In this document: positions 1-9,537 of the stretch, piece after piece
Numbering within the stretch: position 1 is the first letter of the stretch
Layout: each line of letters begins with the position of its first letter
Assembly: GCA_947462335.1 (NCBI GenBank)
Contig: OX381704.1
Location: 21,282,442 to 21,346,441, forward strand
DNA from: Harmothoe impar
Lineage: Eukaryota > Annelida > Polychaeta > Phyllodocida > Polynoidae
Reading direction: 5' to 3'
DNA length: 64,000 nucleotides
Notes under the pieces: generated by a model
The model's database searches: none
Told to the model about the DNA's origin: nothing
Seen by the model: only the letters and a program-made list of their open reading frames with translations
Translations under genes and position numbers: made by a program

Positions 1-828
1 CTTTGGATAAAAACTCTACATATTGTATAGTAGAGGCCATCTAGTGTCAAGTGTCAGAACTACCATATCAGTCTGTCCTGTTCAAACCCCACCTCAGCCC
101 ACATCAGGTAACCCACTTTGAAACTGATCTGCGCCCACATCGGGCAGCCCACATCGGGCCACACCGAAACCCAATGACCAAAACCAATGGGCTCAAGACG
201 GGTTATGATCGGTTTTCCCAATTCGGGCAATCTGTTTTGGCCAGTAGCCCAGGTAAAACCCAGGTAGTGAGATCTGCCCAAGCAAAAACCGATTCTACCT
301 TTGTGGGCTCGCTACTGTGGCTATAGCTACGTCTACATGTTTTCTGCCAGAAGTGCTAATGTTTGACACATATCTACTGGACTATATGCGTGAGTAGCTG
401 CATAGTCAGGTGAGAGAAGTAAGTAAAACGCCACGTCTTCCATTGAGAATGCATAGTGTTTTAACCCTTGGACAATGGTAATCAGCCTCGGCTGGCGCCT
501 TGGACAATCACCCTCTTCTTATATTATAACACGTATACAGTAACTCACATGTTACCACTCCATGCCGTGGAAGAAAAACATATCAACACATGTGTGTATT
601 ACAGTGGCCCAGGAAGCTCAAATATTTTTGTAAGATTGAAATTGAGAATTGACTTCAACTTGCAATTGAAATTGTCCAGATCCAGCCCAGTACATATAAC
701 AACCGAGCATTGGAGTCAAATGTACCAACTTATCTTTGTGTGTTTGTTAGGCTCCCACTTGAAACCCTAGACAATAAGGGCCACATCCCAGTGTGGGCTG
801 ATACGACAGCCCACTAGGAAAAGCATAT
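1..828. other. Repeat-like flank without a supported gene
   Basis: No coding region can be supported. Positions 83-330 hold degenerate, GC-rich, internally repeated text built on a motif like GCCCACATCGGGC, and 775-815 returns to the same style (CCCAGTGTGGGC). This resembles the minisatellite-like transposon text at 45258-46201. The short open frames here have no recognisable domain and overlap on both strands. Confidence 0.4.
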
Positions 829-986
829 CCCAGCTAACAAAAAAACATTATTTTACGTCAACATAACGTTCTAAAAATGTATATAACGTTATGCCATAGT
901 GAGGAGCCTGAGAGAAACGTTATATAACGTTATATAACTTTAAATAACGTTACAAAATGTTGTGTAACGTTTCTTTGTTTACTGGG
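829..986. mobile_element. AACGTT-rich MITE, copy 1
   Basis: The element opens with CCCAGCTAACAAA and closes with TTTGTTTACTGGG, which are imperfect inverted repeats. The interior is built of palindromic TATAACGTTATA units. A second copy with the same ends lies at 58100-58214. No coding capacity and no clear target duplication, so the superfamily is not assigned. Confidence 0.7.
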
Positions 987-990
987 ACAG

Positions 991-1866
991 GGCATTTTCT
1001 ACAAAGTACTCACCTAGGTGGTTGACAAACTTTTGAGAAGTGATTCTTATGCAGTTTTTTCCAGAGAATCCAAATCTGCCAGGGGCCATCACGAATTTTG
1101 CATATTAAGGCACCTAATTAGCATATTATAATTAGGTGGCCAAATTAGCAGGTTGCCTATGCTAGAATGTCATAAAATGAGTCCAAATCTTCTAGAACTG
1201 GTAGAATGCCTCCAGATTTGAGTAAAGATCAAAAATGCATCCTTTCATAAATTTTCATTATGCCCTAATTAGCATAATTTATGCAAAAATGAAGATATAT
1301 GCATAATCTCATTACCAAATTACCAGGTGAGAGAAATATATGATTCCCTGCAGAAAAAAATCTGAATTTTGGCATATGTACATCCCTGAGACCATAGATA
1401 TGAATTATAAATCAAGGGCCATTGCAGATATAGACTGTAGCCATTATGGCAGCCATCTTCCAAGATGGCCGCCACTGAAAATCTCTAAATCATCTCCCCT
1501 TCTAATCAACTTAGAATCATGATTCCAAATGCTAAATATACATTTCTGGGGCCAAGGATTACAATGATGCCACTTTTGAGTACATTAATGGCAGGCATCT
1601 TGAATTTGAATGAGGTTATCCTTTGAAAACGTAAGAATTAGCTGATTTTCTGTGTTAAACCCTCTCTATTGATACAAATTTCATCATTCTGCCTATTGCA
1701 TTAATAAAAGCAATAACCTCAACCCCTGTTCTACCTCTGATGGTGTTTTAGCTGTGACAGCCATCTTGATTTCCCTATCACCATTGTACCAAGTAGCAAT
1801 AGGCAGCATCGGCTCCTCCTTGCTGGACTACATTGGACTGCTTTGACTGGCAATATTGGTATGAAT
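991..1866 (+). repeat. ~870-bp interspersed repeat, copy A
   Basis: Positions 991-1866 match 24404-25274 in the opposite orientation over almost the whole length. Shared landmarks include the start GGCATTTTCTACAAAGTACT and a short inverted motif around 1440-1480 (CAAGATGGCCGCC). Open frames inside it are repeat-derived (the same short frame occurs in both copies). Probably a non-autonomous transposon; no terminal repeats or target duplication are clear. Confidence 0.8.
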
Positions 1867-4190
1867 CTGACAACAGAATGCAATCCCCTTCTTGTGCTGG
1901 TTAGGGGGGGGGGCTGACATTTCTTGGTAGTCAGGCTGAGGCCAAGATCAACCAAGAGGTGCTATAGCATGACTTGGTCGTCCACTCCAGTCCGCTCTTG
2001 TAATGTGGTCACAACACATAGGTGGTTAGGGTAAGCCAGCCAATGTCCAAGCTTATCAGCTAAATACACCGTAGAATTAAAAAAACCTTCTCCAGCTCCA
2101 GCTCCCTAGTTTGGTCCTCTCTATGGCCAGTCCAATACTCATGGTTCTGAAACCCCTACATCTGGTCTCGGTACGGCATCAGGCTAAGTTCCCTGAGACA
2201 TTCTCCAAGTACTATTTGTACATCCTTTGGGGCATAGGGGCAAGTCTTTACCAGTCAACTGGTGATAACGAATTCGTTATAACGAATTTTCGGTTATAAC
2301 AAACAAATTGCATTGGCCAATTTATGTCCTGTACATTTCTATAGTAAAGAAATCCTGTTAGAACGAACTTCATATGGTCTCTTATGACGAATCTTTTCGA
2401 GCTGTGCAATGAATAAATTCATGTAGGTTGGGGGAGGGCGGGGGTGGTGTTGCTGAGAGGGAGGTAGAGAGGTGTGGTTAAAGCCTAAGCATGGACTTCT
2501 GCCACACAGGTGAGCGACTCGTGTCAAGTATCAGTGTCACTTTGATGCGGCCCCTACCCACTCTACCCCCGGCCCTATACAACTCCCCCCCCTTACCCGC
2601 CACTCATCAGGGCATGAGACTTCTCATACACAGGTGAGACCCAACACACTCCCTCCTGACCAGTGTACATTTACACTTCACAGGGGTAATTTATCCCTCC
2701 ACCAAAAGTCTGAACATTAACCTAGACCATCATATCACATGGGGAGGCCCTCATACAGGCTCCTCAATTTGCCTATACCCTGTAAAAAAGTTTATACAAG
2801 TTCCTTATCGACGTGTGTCTATATCTAGCTATACTCCCTTCTTTAGGAACTACTACCCATCCATAAAATAATGGACTTTGGGACAAGTTCCTATCCCTTC
2901 TGACAGAAGAAAATGCTATATTTGGATACTACAAAATTTGTTTATAACTAACTTTATTGCTGGACCAAAGCACTTCGTTGTAATGGAATTCTACTGTACA
3001 TATAATAGTTTGAAATGTATTGAAGATAAAGCCTATAGTAAAGACATTCATCACACTGTATCAGGTTTTATTCCCTTGAATTAGTGTGTGAAATATCATG
3101 TCCAAAAGAACATAATAGACCCATACAAAGCTGCCTACCACAACACCAGCTCTAGAAAATCAGGACAGGTTTTTCCACCTATTTCAAACCCAGGTACCCA
3201 GCATCCGGAGACTCAGTCAGTGTATACATGAAACATGTATAACCTTGTGCCCCTGCACAGGCCACACTTGGAAAAGAATTCTATGATAGGGGTTTACTAT
3301 TGAGGGGAAACCTTATACATACTTTATCACAACATTCTACATAGTTCAGGTCACCTGGATGGCTTATGCCACACGAAAGTAGTTGAAACTAGTCATCCTG
3401 AACCTATCCCCACGTGGTCAGATATTGCGTCAGGGAGCGCCTGGGAGTCCTGTTCATTTTGCTACATGGTAATCCACATGTTCCCTGTACCCTCCATTCC
3501 GTATGGGGCATTAGGTAATCTTTTACCATTCACCCTTGGTACTGGATCTCGTCCCTAACTGTCAGCACCAGTCTCCTACCACTATATAATGCCCGTTCCA
3601 CCTGGCCAGGGTTTAGTCTTTGGACCAAATAAGAGTGTGGCCACCCGGGCGCATGGCTTTATAAATCCATGGGACCACACTTAGAACTCCAGGCGCAGAA
3701 TAATTGTTTTACTATTTTCAAACAAAAAAATCATGAAATCAATACATTGCCAGAACGGCTGACTTCCTGGTAATTTTCTCTTTCCTTTGTCATGCAAATG
3801 CTTTCTAATAAGATGGCTCCCATACCTATCAGGCAAAAGCATGCTGTGAGAAGTGGTCAAAGTAGACTGTAGAGGCTCAGTACCATCCTGTCCGACCATT
3901 CAGATCTGCTGTGCCCCAACAGGTGGTGCCACCCCTTACCATGTTAGAACCCTATATCATGACTATCCCTTTAGAGAAACTCGTGGAATTTTACCCATCC
4001 CCTCCTGTGTGACTACTAGGCCTGTAGGAAGGCAGTTCTTGAGAAAACAGTGGGCCCACACTCAAAAGTATGGGACATTGGCTCTGAGGTCAGGGTTAGT
4101 GTCTACAAAGTTCGGTCAGCTTGTTTGATAACTGGCCTATTGACACTGCTATGGAACAATTAATATGAGTAGCCTCACCAATTGCCCGCC
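1867..4190. other. Intergenic sequence, no gene seen
   Basis: About 2.3 kb with no convincing coding region on either strand; open frames are short and lack domain features. It contains a palindromic GAATTCGTT/AACGAATT patch near 2268-2295 and several short homopolymer runs. The stretch ends directly at the Polinton target duplication. Confidence 0.5.
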
Positions 4191-4196
4191 CATATC
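4191..4196. other. Polinton target-site duplication, left
   Basis: CATATC lies immediately outside the left terminal inverted repeat and is repeated exactly at 23292-23297, immediately outside the right one. Six-base duplications are the hallmark of Polinton integration. Confidence 0.9.
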
Positions 4197-4488
4197 AGTA
4201 GTATATAGGAGCATATTCAGCGCGTAAGAAACGGTAGCAAGTAGGTCAGTTGACACTTGCAGAACGGAAGTGACCTTTAAGAGCCAATCAGAAGCTTCTA
4301 TATGACAGGAAGTGACTTCACTGACCTAGATTAGAGGTCATGACATACTTTACAAGCTTCTGATTGGTTAATATATGTCAATATGACCTACTAACTTTGT
4401 AAACACATACACGTGCTATACACCACGTGCTATACACCACGTGGCTTTCAAATGTCAACAATGACATTTCAGTAATACCGTCACATGC
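4197..4488 (+). repeat. Polinton left terminal inverted repeat
   Basis: Roughly 292 bp pairing imperfectly with the reverse complement of 22987-23291, from AGTAGTATATAGG at the tip to GTCACATGC at the inner end. Each copy contains an inner inverted repeat: CCAATCAGAAGCTT facing AAGCTTCTGATTGG. It also has an ETS-like ACGGAAGTGAC, three CACGTG E-boxes, and a TGTCAACAATGACA palindrome. Terminal repeats of Polintons are expected to serve as replication origins (protein priming) and integrase recognition sites. Confidence 0.92.
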
Positions 4489-4572
4489 AGATGGAATACT
4501 AACTTTAGTATTCGATAAATACCGTTGGTATATACACAGATACACGACACAATTTGTTTTTTTCATTCTTTT

Positions 4573-4578
4573 TTTATT
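4573..4578 (-). terminator. Poly(A) signal for the minus-strand virion block
   Basis: AATAAA on the minus strand lies about 26 nt beyond the stop codon of the last minus-strand gene, just inside the left terminal repeat. I saw no equally good signal between the packed genes upstream, so it may serve a shared 3' end. Confidence 0.5.
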
Positions 4579-4603
4579 TCACACAAAGCAAAAAGCAAAG
4601 CAG

Positions 4604-4951
4604 TTACAAAGTGAATGAGTTATTGGCACAGTTCAACCCACACCCTCCTCCAGTTTTAGTTTTCTCCATTTCTGCCTTGTCTTGAACTTCTTCTAGTTGC
4701 CTCACTCTGTACATGAGCTGACTGATCATATCAATTATTTTATCCATGACATCAGCGTTACTCTTCAACCCGTCGATCACGTCTAATTCTCTCTGAGTGC
4801 TGTCTGCAAGTAAGTTGTGTTTAGTACTTGCAGCTTCTTGCTCTAGAGACTTTAGTATAGACTCATGTATGGCTGGACCATTCGATCGGTCAGGTTGGTT
4901 GGCAGTTGGAGAAGGTTGTGTAGAGTGTGTTGAGGGTCTTGGGTTCGACAT
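4604..4951 (-). CDS. Small coiled-coil Polinton protein
   Basis: 115 residues from the ATG at 4951; the open frame extends upstream only through a TTG, so this ATG is chosen. The N-terminus is Ser/Pro/Thr/Gln-rich. The middle (about residues 30-95) is charged and heptad-like, consistent with a coiled coil, and the C-terminus has a short Gly/Cys patch (GGGCGLNC). It overlaps the end of the protease gene by about 100 nt in another frame. It is the last gene of the minus-strand block before the terminal repeat. I do not recognise a family; a structural or scaffolding role in the virion is only a guess from position. Confidence 0.6.
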   Translation of the reverse strand: MSNPRPSTHSTQPSPTANQPDRSNGPAIHESILKSLEQEAASTKHNLLADSTQRELDVIDGLKSNADVMDKIIDMISQLMYRVRQLEEVQDKAEMEKTKTGGGCGLNCANNSFTL

Positions 4952-5301
4952 GTTTCTATCAAGAAGTTGATGCAATGAGCTCCACAAGTCTTAGTGTATA
5001 AACTTTGTAGTTGTTGCTTGTTGAACGTCCCACGCTTGTCTGACGATTTCTTCAAGAACGCTCTGTGATATACACTCATAGGGGGTAAACCATAAGGATC
5101 GAAATAGTACACTACTCCATCACTCTGAACATAGAAAGCTATCCAATGTTGTCCAGGTTGTGTGTGGGGGTGTGTGTTACTGACAAAGCAAGTCAGAGGT
5201 GTTGCTTCAGCAGGGCACTCATCACTAGGGAAAGTACCTAGGAAGTATCGTCGAGTGTGAGGGTGTTGGCTAAGAACAGTGTTCAGTTGTGAAGTCTTCA
5301 T
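4852..5301 (-). CDS. Adenain-like maturation cysteine protease (PRO)
   Basis: 149 residues from the ATG at 5301, which follows the capsid stop codon by 4 nt; the longer frame would need GTG. It fits the adenovirus-protease/Ulp1-like fold: His52-Trp53 in a GQHWIAFY context, an acidic Asp68 in YYFDPYG, Gln99, and the nucleophile Cys106 in TCGAHC. The Gln-to-Cys spacing of 7 matches adenain. Polinton proteases are expected to process capsid and core proteins during virion maturation. The gene lies between the major capsid gene and a small coiled-coil gene that overlaps its 3' end. Confidence 0.9.
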   Translation of the reverse strand: MKTSQLNTVLSQHPHTRRYFLGTFPSDECPAEATPLTCFVSNTHPHTQPGQHWIAFYVQSDGVVYYFDPYGLPPMSVYHRAFLKKSSDKRGTFNKQQLQSLYTKTCGAHCINFLIETCRTQDPQHTLHNLLQLPTNLTDRMVQPYMSLY

Positions 5302-5305
5302 CTTC

Positions 5306-6619
5306 TCAGGCCATGTGGTAGTCTGTGACTGGTAGTCTGTCAGCTGTGAGTTGGATGTTGTTGTCGTAGAAAGCACAGATGACAGCTGAGATGGCGTGAT
5401 TTGTAGGGGCGTTGAACCTCAGAGACACAGTCAACTTCCCTTGCTTCACTAAGTTGATGCGTGGGCATTCAGGAGTCCTGTCTGGAGTCAGGTCGAAAGC
5501 GAAGACTGTGTACCCTGATTGGAACTGTTCTAAACTGAGACCACAATCTTGACCTACAGCTAGTAGACCTGTCTCTCTGAACAAGTTCCTGTAAGCTTTC
5601 ACACAGTTCCCTGCAGCAAAGTCAGTCTTCACTTCATATTTATGGTCATCATACTTCAGACCTACTTCTCTCACTGAGTAGTTCTGGAAGTTGAACGGGT
5701 TCTCGCTTTTAGTGCCTGACGCTGCAGTCTCTTTGACTAAAGCTAGTAGGACACGGGTCGGGATCTGGCTTGTGTCGGGTTGAGTCCAACTGTACTCTTG
5801 TGACCCTCCGTCTAGAGTGTGTTTAGTGACTCGACACCTCGTCAGAGTGTAGTTGAATGGTCCGAACTGAGGGTTCATCACTGTTTTATTGTGGACTTCA
5901 GCTACTTCGTCTCTCACAGTCACTTGGCGCACGCTCATCTCAGCTTTAGTGATCTTCACTTTGAAGTCTAAGTCTGCAGCTTGCATCATGTAGAAAGCTG
6001 GAGAGCTACGTTCATATATGAACTTGAACTCACAATGTGAAGGGAAGAGCTTGCACTGCTTGAGGAGGTCGATGTGGGGTCTGATGATGACTCCGTGAGT
6101 CCGTCTTGCACTGAACTCTTTCCGGCGAGCAACGAAACCTGTGTTAGCAGCAACTCGTCCTTCCATGTGGCCAGCTGTGTCCATCATCCACTTCTGTAGA
6201 CCCTTCAACCGAGTAGTCTTGTCGTTCACTTCAGTTCCTACTAAGTCTAACAATGTCGATTTCAGTGCATAGTCTTCATTGTTCCCTGTCACTTTCTCTC
6301 CGTTGATCAACAGTTGAACAGAAGAGAAGAGGGAGTGGCCTATGTTGTTCACAGGTGCAGCTTCGTCACCTACTGCTAGACGTGTCCCAGCAGCATCTAC
6401 AACTTCTATTTCCAAGTACAACTCTGCTTCACTCAAATCTGTGTACAGAGTAGTTGGCTCAAAAGTAAAGTCGAAAGAGTCAGTGTGGTCAGTCAAAGCA
6501 TTGTTAGTTGTCTTAGTGACTGTCTGACTTTTCAGAATGTCTTTTTGAGTCACTCCTACTGCATGGAGATCTAACTCTCCTACAGCACATGTCTGGCCAT
6601 GAGGATGTAACAGACTCAT
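5306..6619 (-). CDS. Major capsid protein, double jelly-roll (Polinton PY type)
   Basis: 437 residues. The sequence matches the metazoan family often annotated as 'F54H12.2-like': an N-terminal strand-rich region with DLSEAELYLEIEV, then APVNNIGHSLFSSVQLLING (about residues 86-105), KWMMDTAGHMEG, a mid-region FIYERSSPAFYMMQA, and a C-terminal KLTVSLRFNAP segment. This family is the Polinton counterpart of adenovirus hexon and forms the icosahedral shell as trimers. Start ATG is at 6619, only 2 nt after the upstream stop. The frame is complete, so capsid formation is plausible. Confidence 0.9.
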   Translation of the reverse strand: MSLLHPHGQTCAVGELDLHAVGVTQKDILKSQTVTKTTNNALTDHTDSFDFTFEPTTLYTDLSEAELYLEIEVVDAAGTRLAVGDEAAPVNNIGHSLFSSVQLLINGEKVTGNNEDYALKSTLLDLVGTEVNDKTTRLKGLQKWMMDTAGHMEGRVAANTGFVARRKEFSARRTHGVIIRPHIDLLKQCKLFPSHCEFKFIYERSSPAFYMMQAADLDFKVKITKAEMSVRQVTVRDEVAEVHNKTVMNPQFGPFNYTLTRCRVTKHTLDGGSQEYSWTQPDTSQIPTRVLLALVKETAASGTKSENPFNFQNYSVREVGLKYDDHKYEVKTDFAAGNCVKAYRNLFRETGLLAVGQDCGLSLEQFQSGYTVFAFDLTPDRTPECPRINLVKQGKLTVSLRFNAPTNHAISAVICAFYDNNIQLTADRLPVTDYHMA

Positions 6620-6621
6620 GA

Positions 6622-7113
6622 TTAGAACAGTAGTGCTTTATTGCTAGCACGACTCTGCTTCTTCTTCTTGCGCCCTTTGCCTGTCTGCTGCTTAGTACGT
6701 CCTGCACGTCGGACTGTCGCACGGCGTTTGGCTGGAGTCGGTTGAGACACTCTGTTTATGTAGTTCTGAGCTGAAGAATGAGCTCTCTTCAATAGAGCTT
6801 GGCTTTGACCTCTGACATGTTTGTTTACACTCTTCTTGAGTGGTTTTCCAGCCATGACATCTGAAAGTACTCCTGCACCTGTAGAGAGTAGTGCTGTGCC
6901 AGCTGTCTTAGCAACTTTACGACCAATAGTGCTCAAAAGGGGGACAGCTCCTCGCAGTAATCCTGATATGATAGATCCAATACCATGACCACGTTGCCTA
7001 GCTACTCCACCGAAAGCTGGTAGAACACCGTGACCAAACTGAGATTTAGCATAGTAAGCACCATACTCCCCTCTAGGGGCTAAGTATGGAGGTGGGCCAA
7101 AGCGCTGAAGCAT
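6622..7113 (-). CDS. Small basic virion core / membrane-active protein candidate
   Basis: 163 residues from the ATG at 7113. A Gly/Tyr-rich start with LAPRGEYGAYYAKSQFGHGV is followed by GHGIGSIISGLLRGAVPLLS (about residues 44-63), a hydrophobic amphipathic helix, and by a strongly basic C-terminus with Arg/Lys clusters that could be nuclear localisation and DNA-binding signals. This layout resembles adenovirus and adintovirus core proteins (pX-like), which condense genomes or lyse endosomal membranes after protease cleavage. It sits between penton and major capsid genes with 2-7-nt gaps, supporting a virion role. The exact homology is inferred from layout. Confidence 0.7.
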   Translation of the reverse strand: MLQRFGPPPYLAPRGEYGAYYAKSQFGHGVLPAFGGVARQRGHGIGSIISGLLRGAVPLLSTIGRKVAKTAGTALLSTGAGVLSDVMAGKPLKKSVNKHVRGQSQALLKRAHSSAQNYINRVSQPTPAKRRATVRRAGRTKQQTGKGRKKKKQSRASNKALLF

Positions 7114-7120
7114 ACTGTTA

Positions 7121-8470
7121 CTATATGTGGTTGCTTATAGGCTTAAAAGCTAGTACTACAGTCACTGCTCCACGTTCAAATGGTATAGGACGACCTGTGC
7201 TGTCTCTTAAGTAGATCGCGATCTGTCTGAAGCTGCTCTTACTCACAGGTTGGTACATCAAAGGTTGGAAAGTGACAGTCTGTGTGTCACCTAGCAGTGG
7301 ATTAATGTTTACAACTCTCAAGAGAGGTGCTCTCTTGTCTCCAACAATGTTATGTTTCACTATATCAGAGTATACATACACAGTCTGAGCTCTGAACTTC
7401 AAGTCTACTACAGCTTGACCTTCAGTTTTATTCATCAAGAAGACTCCACCTCCGAATCCTAACTGCACACCTAAGTTAACTGGTAGTTGTATCACAACAT
7501 CAGGGGGTAGAGCTACAATACACTTCATTGTATACCTGTTGTATGTGAACACGTTAGATTTATTGTTCTTGTGGTGTGTCCTCAGTTTCTTGATGATACT
7601 AGGGTGTTTCCTGTTAATACACTTGTTCAGATAATTTATGAAGTCACTGTTGTCTTGTAGATATACACCTTGCAGAGAGAAAGCTGTATATGTCCGGACT
7701 GCTGGGAATTGAAAAGTGTTGACTAGTTTATCTAAATACTTCAACTTTAATTCTATTTTCACTACTCTGAGTTCTTCCTCAGTCAAAACTTCTGACTCTC
7801 TAGTAGTAAGCCCGTTTATGAATGCTGCTTTTTCTGTGTAATTTAAGTTGAGTGAATCTCTCACAGCTGAGACTGCTGCACTCGCACGGTTCTCAGGGTT
7901 CAAACCGCGTACTATTCTGTAAGTGATACTGTCTGCACCAGATGGCGGCACTTCTGCTAAAGGGTCTGGTTCAGTTTCGGTTTCGCTGTCCGATTCGACA
8001 CTAGGTAGCGGCGCAGGTCGCGCTACTTCTCCAGAGCTTGGGTCTGATTCTACACTAAGTCTCGCTGTAGGTTGTCGTACTGGTACTTGTTTAGAGCGTT
8101 TGATCTCTACACCTCGCTGTAGACACTTCTTAGCTACGCTGTCGTGTATACTTGAACTTTTCCTATTCAACACAGGATCGTTCGCTGTGTAAGGAAAAAA
8201 GTCTGAGCTTCGCTTATGTAGTGCTTCTTGTAGTCTTTTAGCACTCATGACGCTCTTGGGTATAGTTGAGTCTGTTTCACCTTCTATGAACAACAATGTC
8301 TCACATTCTACGTTGTACCAACTAGTAGGACACGTTATTTCTTGCAGAGCACACTCCATTGGAGTACTAGAAGATACATACTCAGGTAACAATGTGTTGT
8401 AAGTTGTCAGAGTGTTGTCTGGGAAAACTTTCATAGACGAGTTGCTAGGTAGTGTCATTGTGAACGCCAT
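7121..8470 (-). CDS. Penton / minor capsid protein (Polinton PX type)
   Basis: 449 residues. The N-terminus carries the penton signature: TMTLPSNSSMKVFPDNTLTT, then LLPEYV, MECALQEITCPTSWYNVE. The C-terminal half (from about residue 240) is strand-rich and ends FKPISNHI. An acidic, low-complexity Ser/Glu/Pro stretch (about residues 125-180) is inserted between. Penton proteins with a single jelly roll close the five-fold vertices. The start codon at 8470 overlaps the end of the integrase gene by 16 nt. Confidence 0.85.
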   Translation of the reverse strand: MAFTMTLPSNSSMKVFPDNTLTTYNTLLPEYVSSSTPMECALQEITCPTSWYNVECETLLFIEGETDSTIPKSVMSAKRLQEALHKRSSDFFPYTANDPVLNRKSSSIHDSVAKKCLQRGVEIKRSKQVPVRQPTARLSVESDPSSGEVARPAPLPSVESDSETETEPDPLAEVPPSGADSITYRIVRGLNPENRASAAVSAVRDSLNLNYTEKAAFINGLTTRESEVLTEEELRVVKIELKLKYLDKLVNTFQFPAVRTYTAFSLQGVYLQDNSDFINYLNKCINRKHPSIIKKLRTHHKNNKSNVFTYNRYTMKCIVALPPDVVIQLPVNLGVQLGFGGGVFLMNKTEGQAVVDLKFRAQTVYVYSDIVKHNIVGDKRAPLLRVVNINPLLGDTQTVTFQPLMYQPVSKSSFRQIAIYLRDSTGRPIPFERGAVTVVLAFKPISNHI

Positions 8471-9537
8471 TTTTTCACGTTCTTAGCAGGTTCCCACGTG
8501 TTGAACTTATCCCCGTAACCTTTCCACTTGACGTATGCTTGACGCTTACGACCTGAGCCTCTGTACTTCACTACTTCCTCTATGTCGTACCTCTTCCCTT
8601 GACGGACATGGACCTTTTGAACTTCAGGCTGGTAGAAAGTTCCTTTTATCTCTTCTCCTAGTTCATCTTTCAGTTGGTATCCTTTAGGTTTGACAGAATC
8701 TATAGTGTATACTTCTTCAGTCCAGTTAGGTTCGTAACCTCTGTTGAAAGCGCGCTTCTTAGCAAGCATGCGCACTTTAGAACCTTTCTTCAAAAGTAAC
8801 TTGGGCACAGTCCTCTTGTCTGGTGGTTGTTCATATAGCCTGTAGAACAGAGCATCAGAGTTCTTGTCTGTGATGTCGACTGGAGCTGCACCTAGTGTCT
8901 TATGCACAGTACTATTGTAAGAGTGGACTAGATCTTGAAGTATGCCTGTCCACTTGTAGTTGTTGAAGTAAGCAAAGCAACGCCACAGCTTACCTTGCAG
9001 TGTGGCGTTAAATCGTTCAGCTATAGCACATTTCACGTCATCGTTCTCTCCAGTGAACAATTTTACACCCCTTTCTTCTAGATGACTTCTGAAAGTTTGG
9101 TTCAAAAATTCTTTTCCTTTGTCAGTCTGGATTTTAACAGGTTGTCTACTCTCAGTCATTTTCTTGTAAGCTTCTAATACATCTACAGCTTTCTTACTCT
9201 TGACAGGTTGAGCAAAGCCATATCTTGAGAAGACATCTATACCAGCTAAAATATACTGGTACCCTTTGTTCTCACGTGAAGACTCTCTCATGTCAATAAG
9301 ATCTAACTGCCATTGTCTATCTATACCCCAAGTCTGAGTCTTGTGTCTTGTGAACCGTCTCTTGTAAGGTTTGTGTCTAGTGTAAGCATCCACATCTTCT
9401 AAAGCTTCAGCAATGTTTTTTAAGTCAGTCTTCTTAAAGTGATGGTGTCGCAATTTACTCACGCTAGTGAAACTTCCAGGTTCTCTGACTGAAGTATAGC
9501 GATCTACTACAGCTTTCTTCAAAGCTTTGTCCGCCAT
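8455..9537 (-). CDS. Retroviral-type integrase with C-terminal chromodomain
   Basis: 360 residues. The catalytic triad is visible: Asp79 (WQLDLIDM), Asp139 (KIQTDKGKEF) and Glu174 (CAIAERFN), with close to the classical 35-residue spacing between the last two. The insert VFSRYGFAQPVKSK is typical of Polinton INT. Residues 318-357 form a chromodomain (YDIEEVVKY, AYVKWKGY, NTWEPAKNV), which may bias integration to modified histones. It should insert element DNA making 6-bp duplications, as seen here. The start overlaps the upstream gene by 19 nt. Confidence 0.95.
   Translation of the reverse strand: MADKALKKAVVDRYTSVREPGSFTSVSKLRHHHFKKTDLKNIAEALEDVDAYTRHKPYKRRFTRHKTQTWGIDRQWQLDLIDMRESSRENKGYQYILAGIDVFSRYGFAQPVKSKKAVDVLEAYKKMTESRQPVKIQTDKGKEFLNQTFRSHLEERGVKLFTGENDDVKCAIAERFNATLQGKLWRCFAYFNNYKWTGILQDLVHSYNSTVHKTLGAAPVDITDKNSDALFYRLYEQPPDKRTVPKLLLKKGSKVRMLAKKRAFNRGYEPNWTEEVYTIDSVKPKGYQLKDELGEEIKGTFYQPEVQKVHVRQGKRYDIEEVVKYRGSGRKRQAYVKWKGYGDKFNTWEPAKNVKKWRSQ

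Noticed and set aside
4378..4618. Overlapping open frames in the left terminal repeat
   Set aside because: They lie in the terminal inverted repeat on both strands, have no domain and are not mirrored at the right end as coding.
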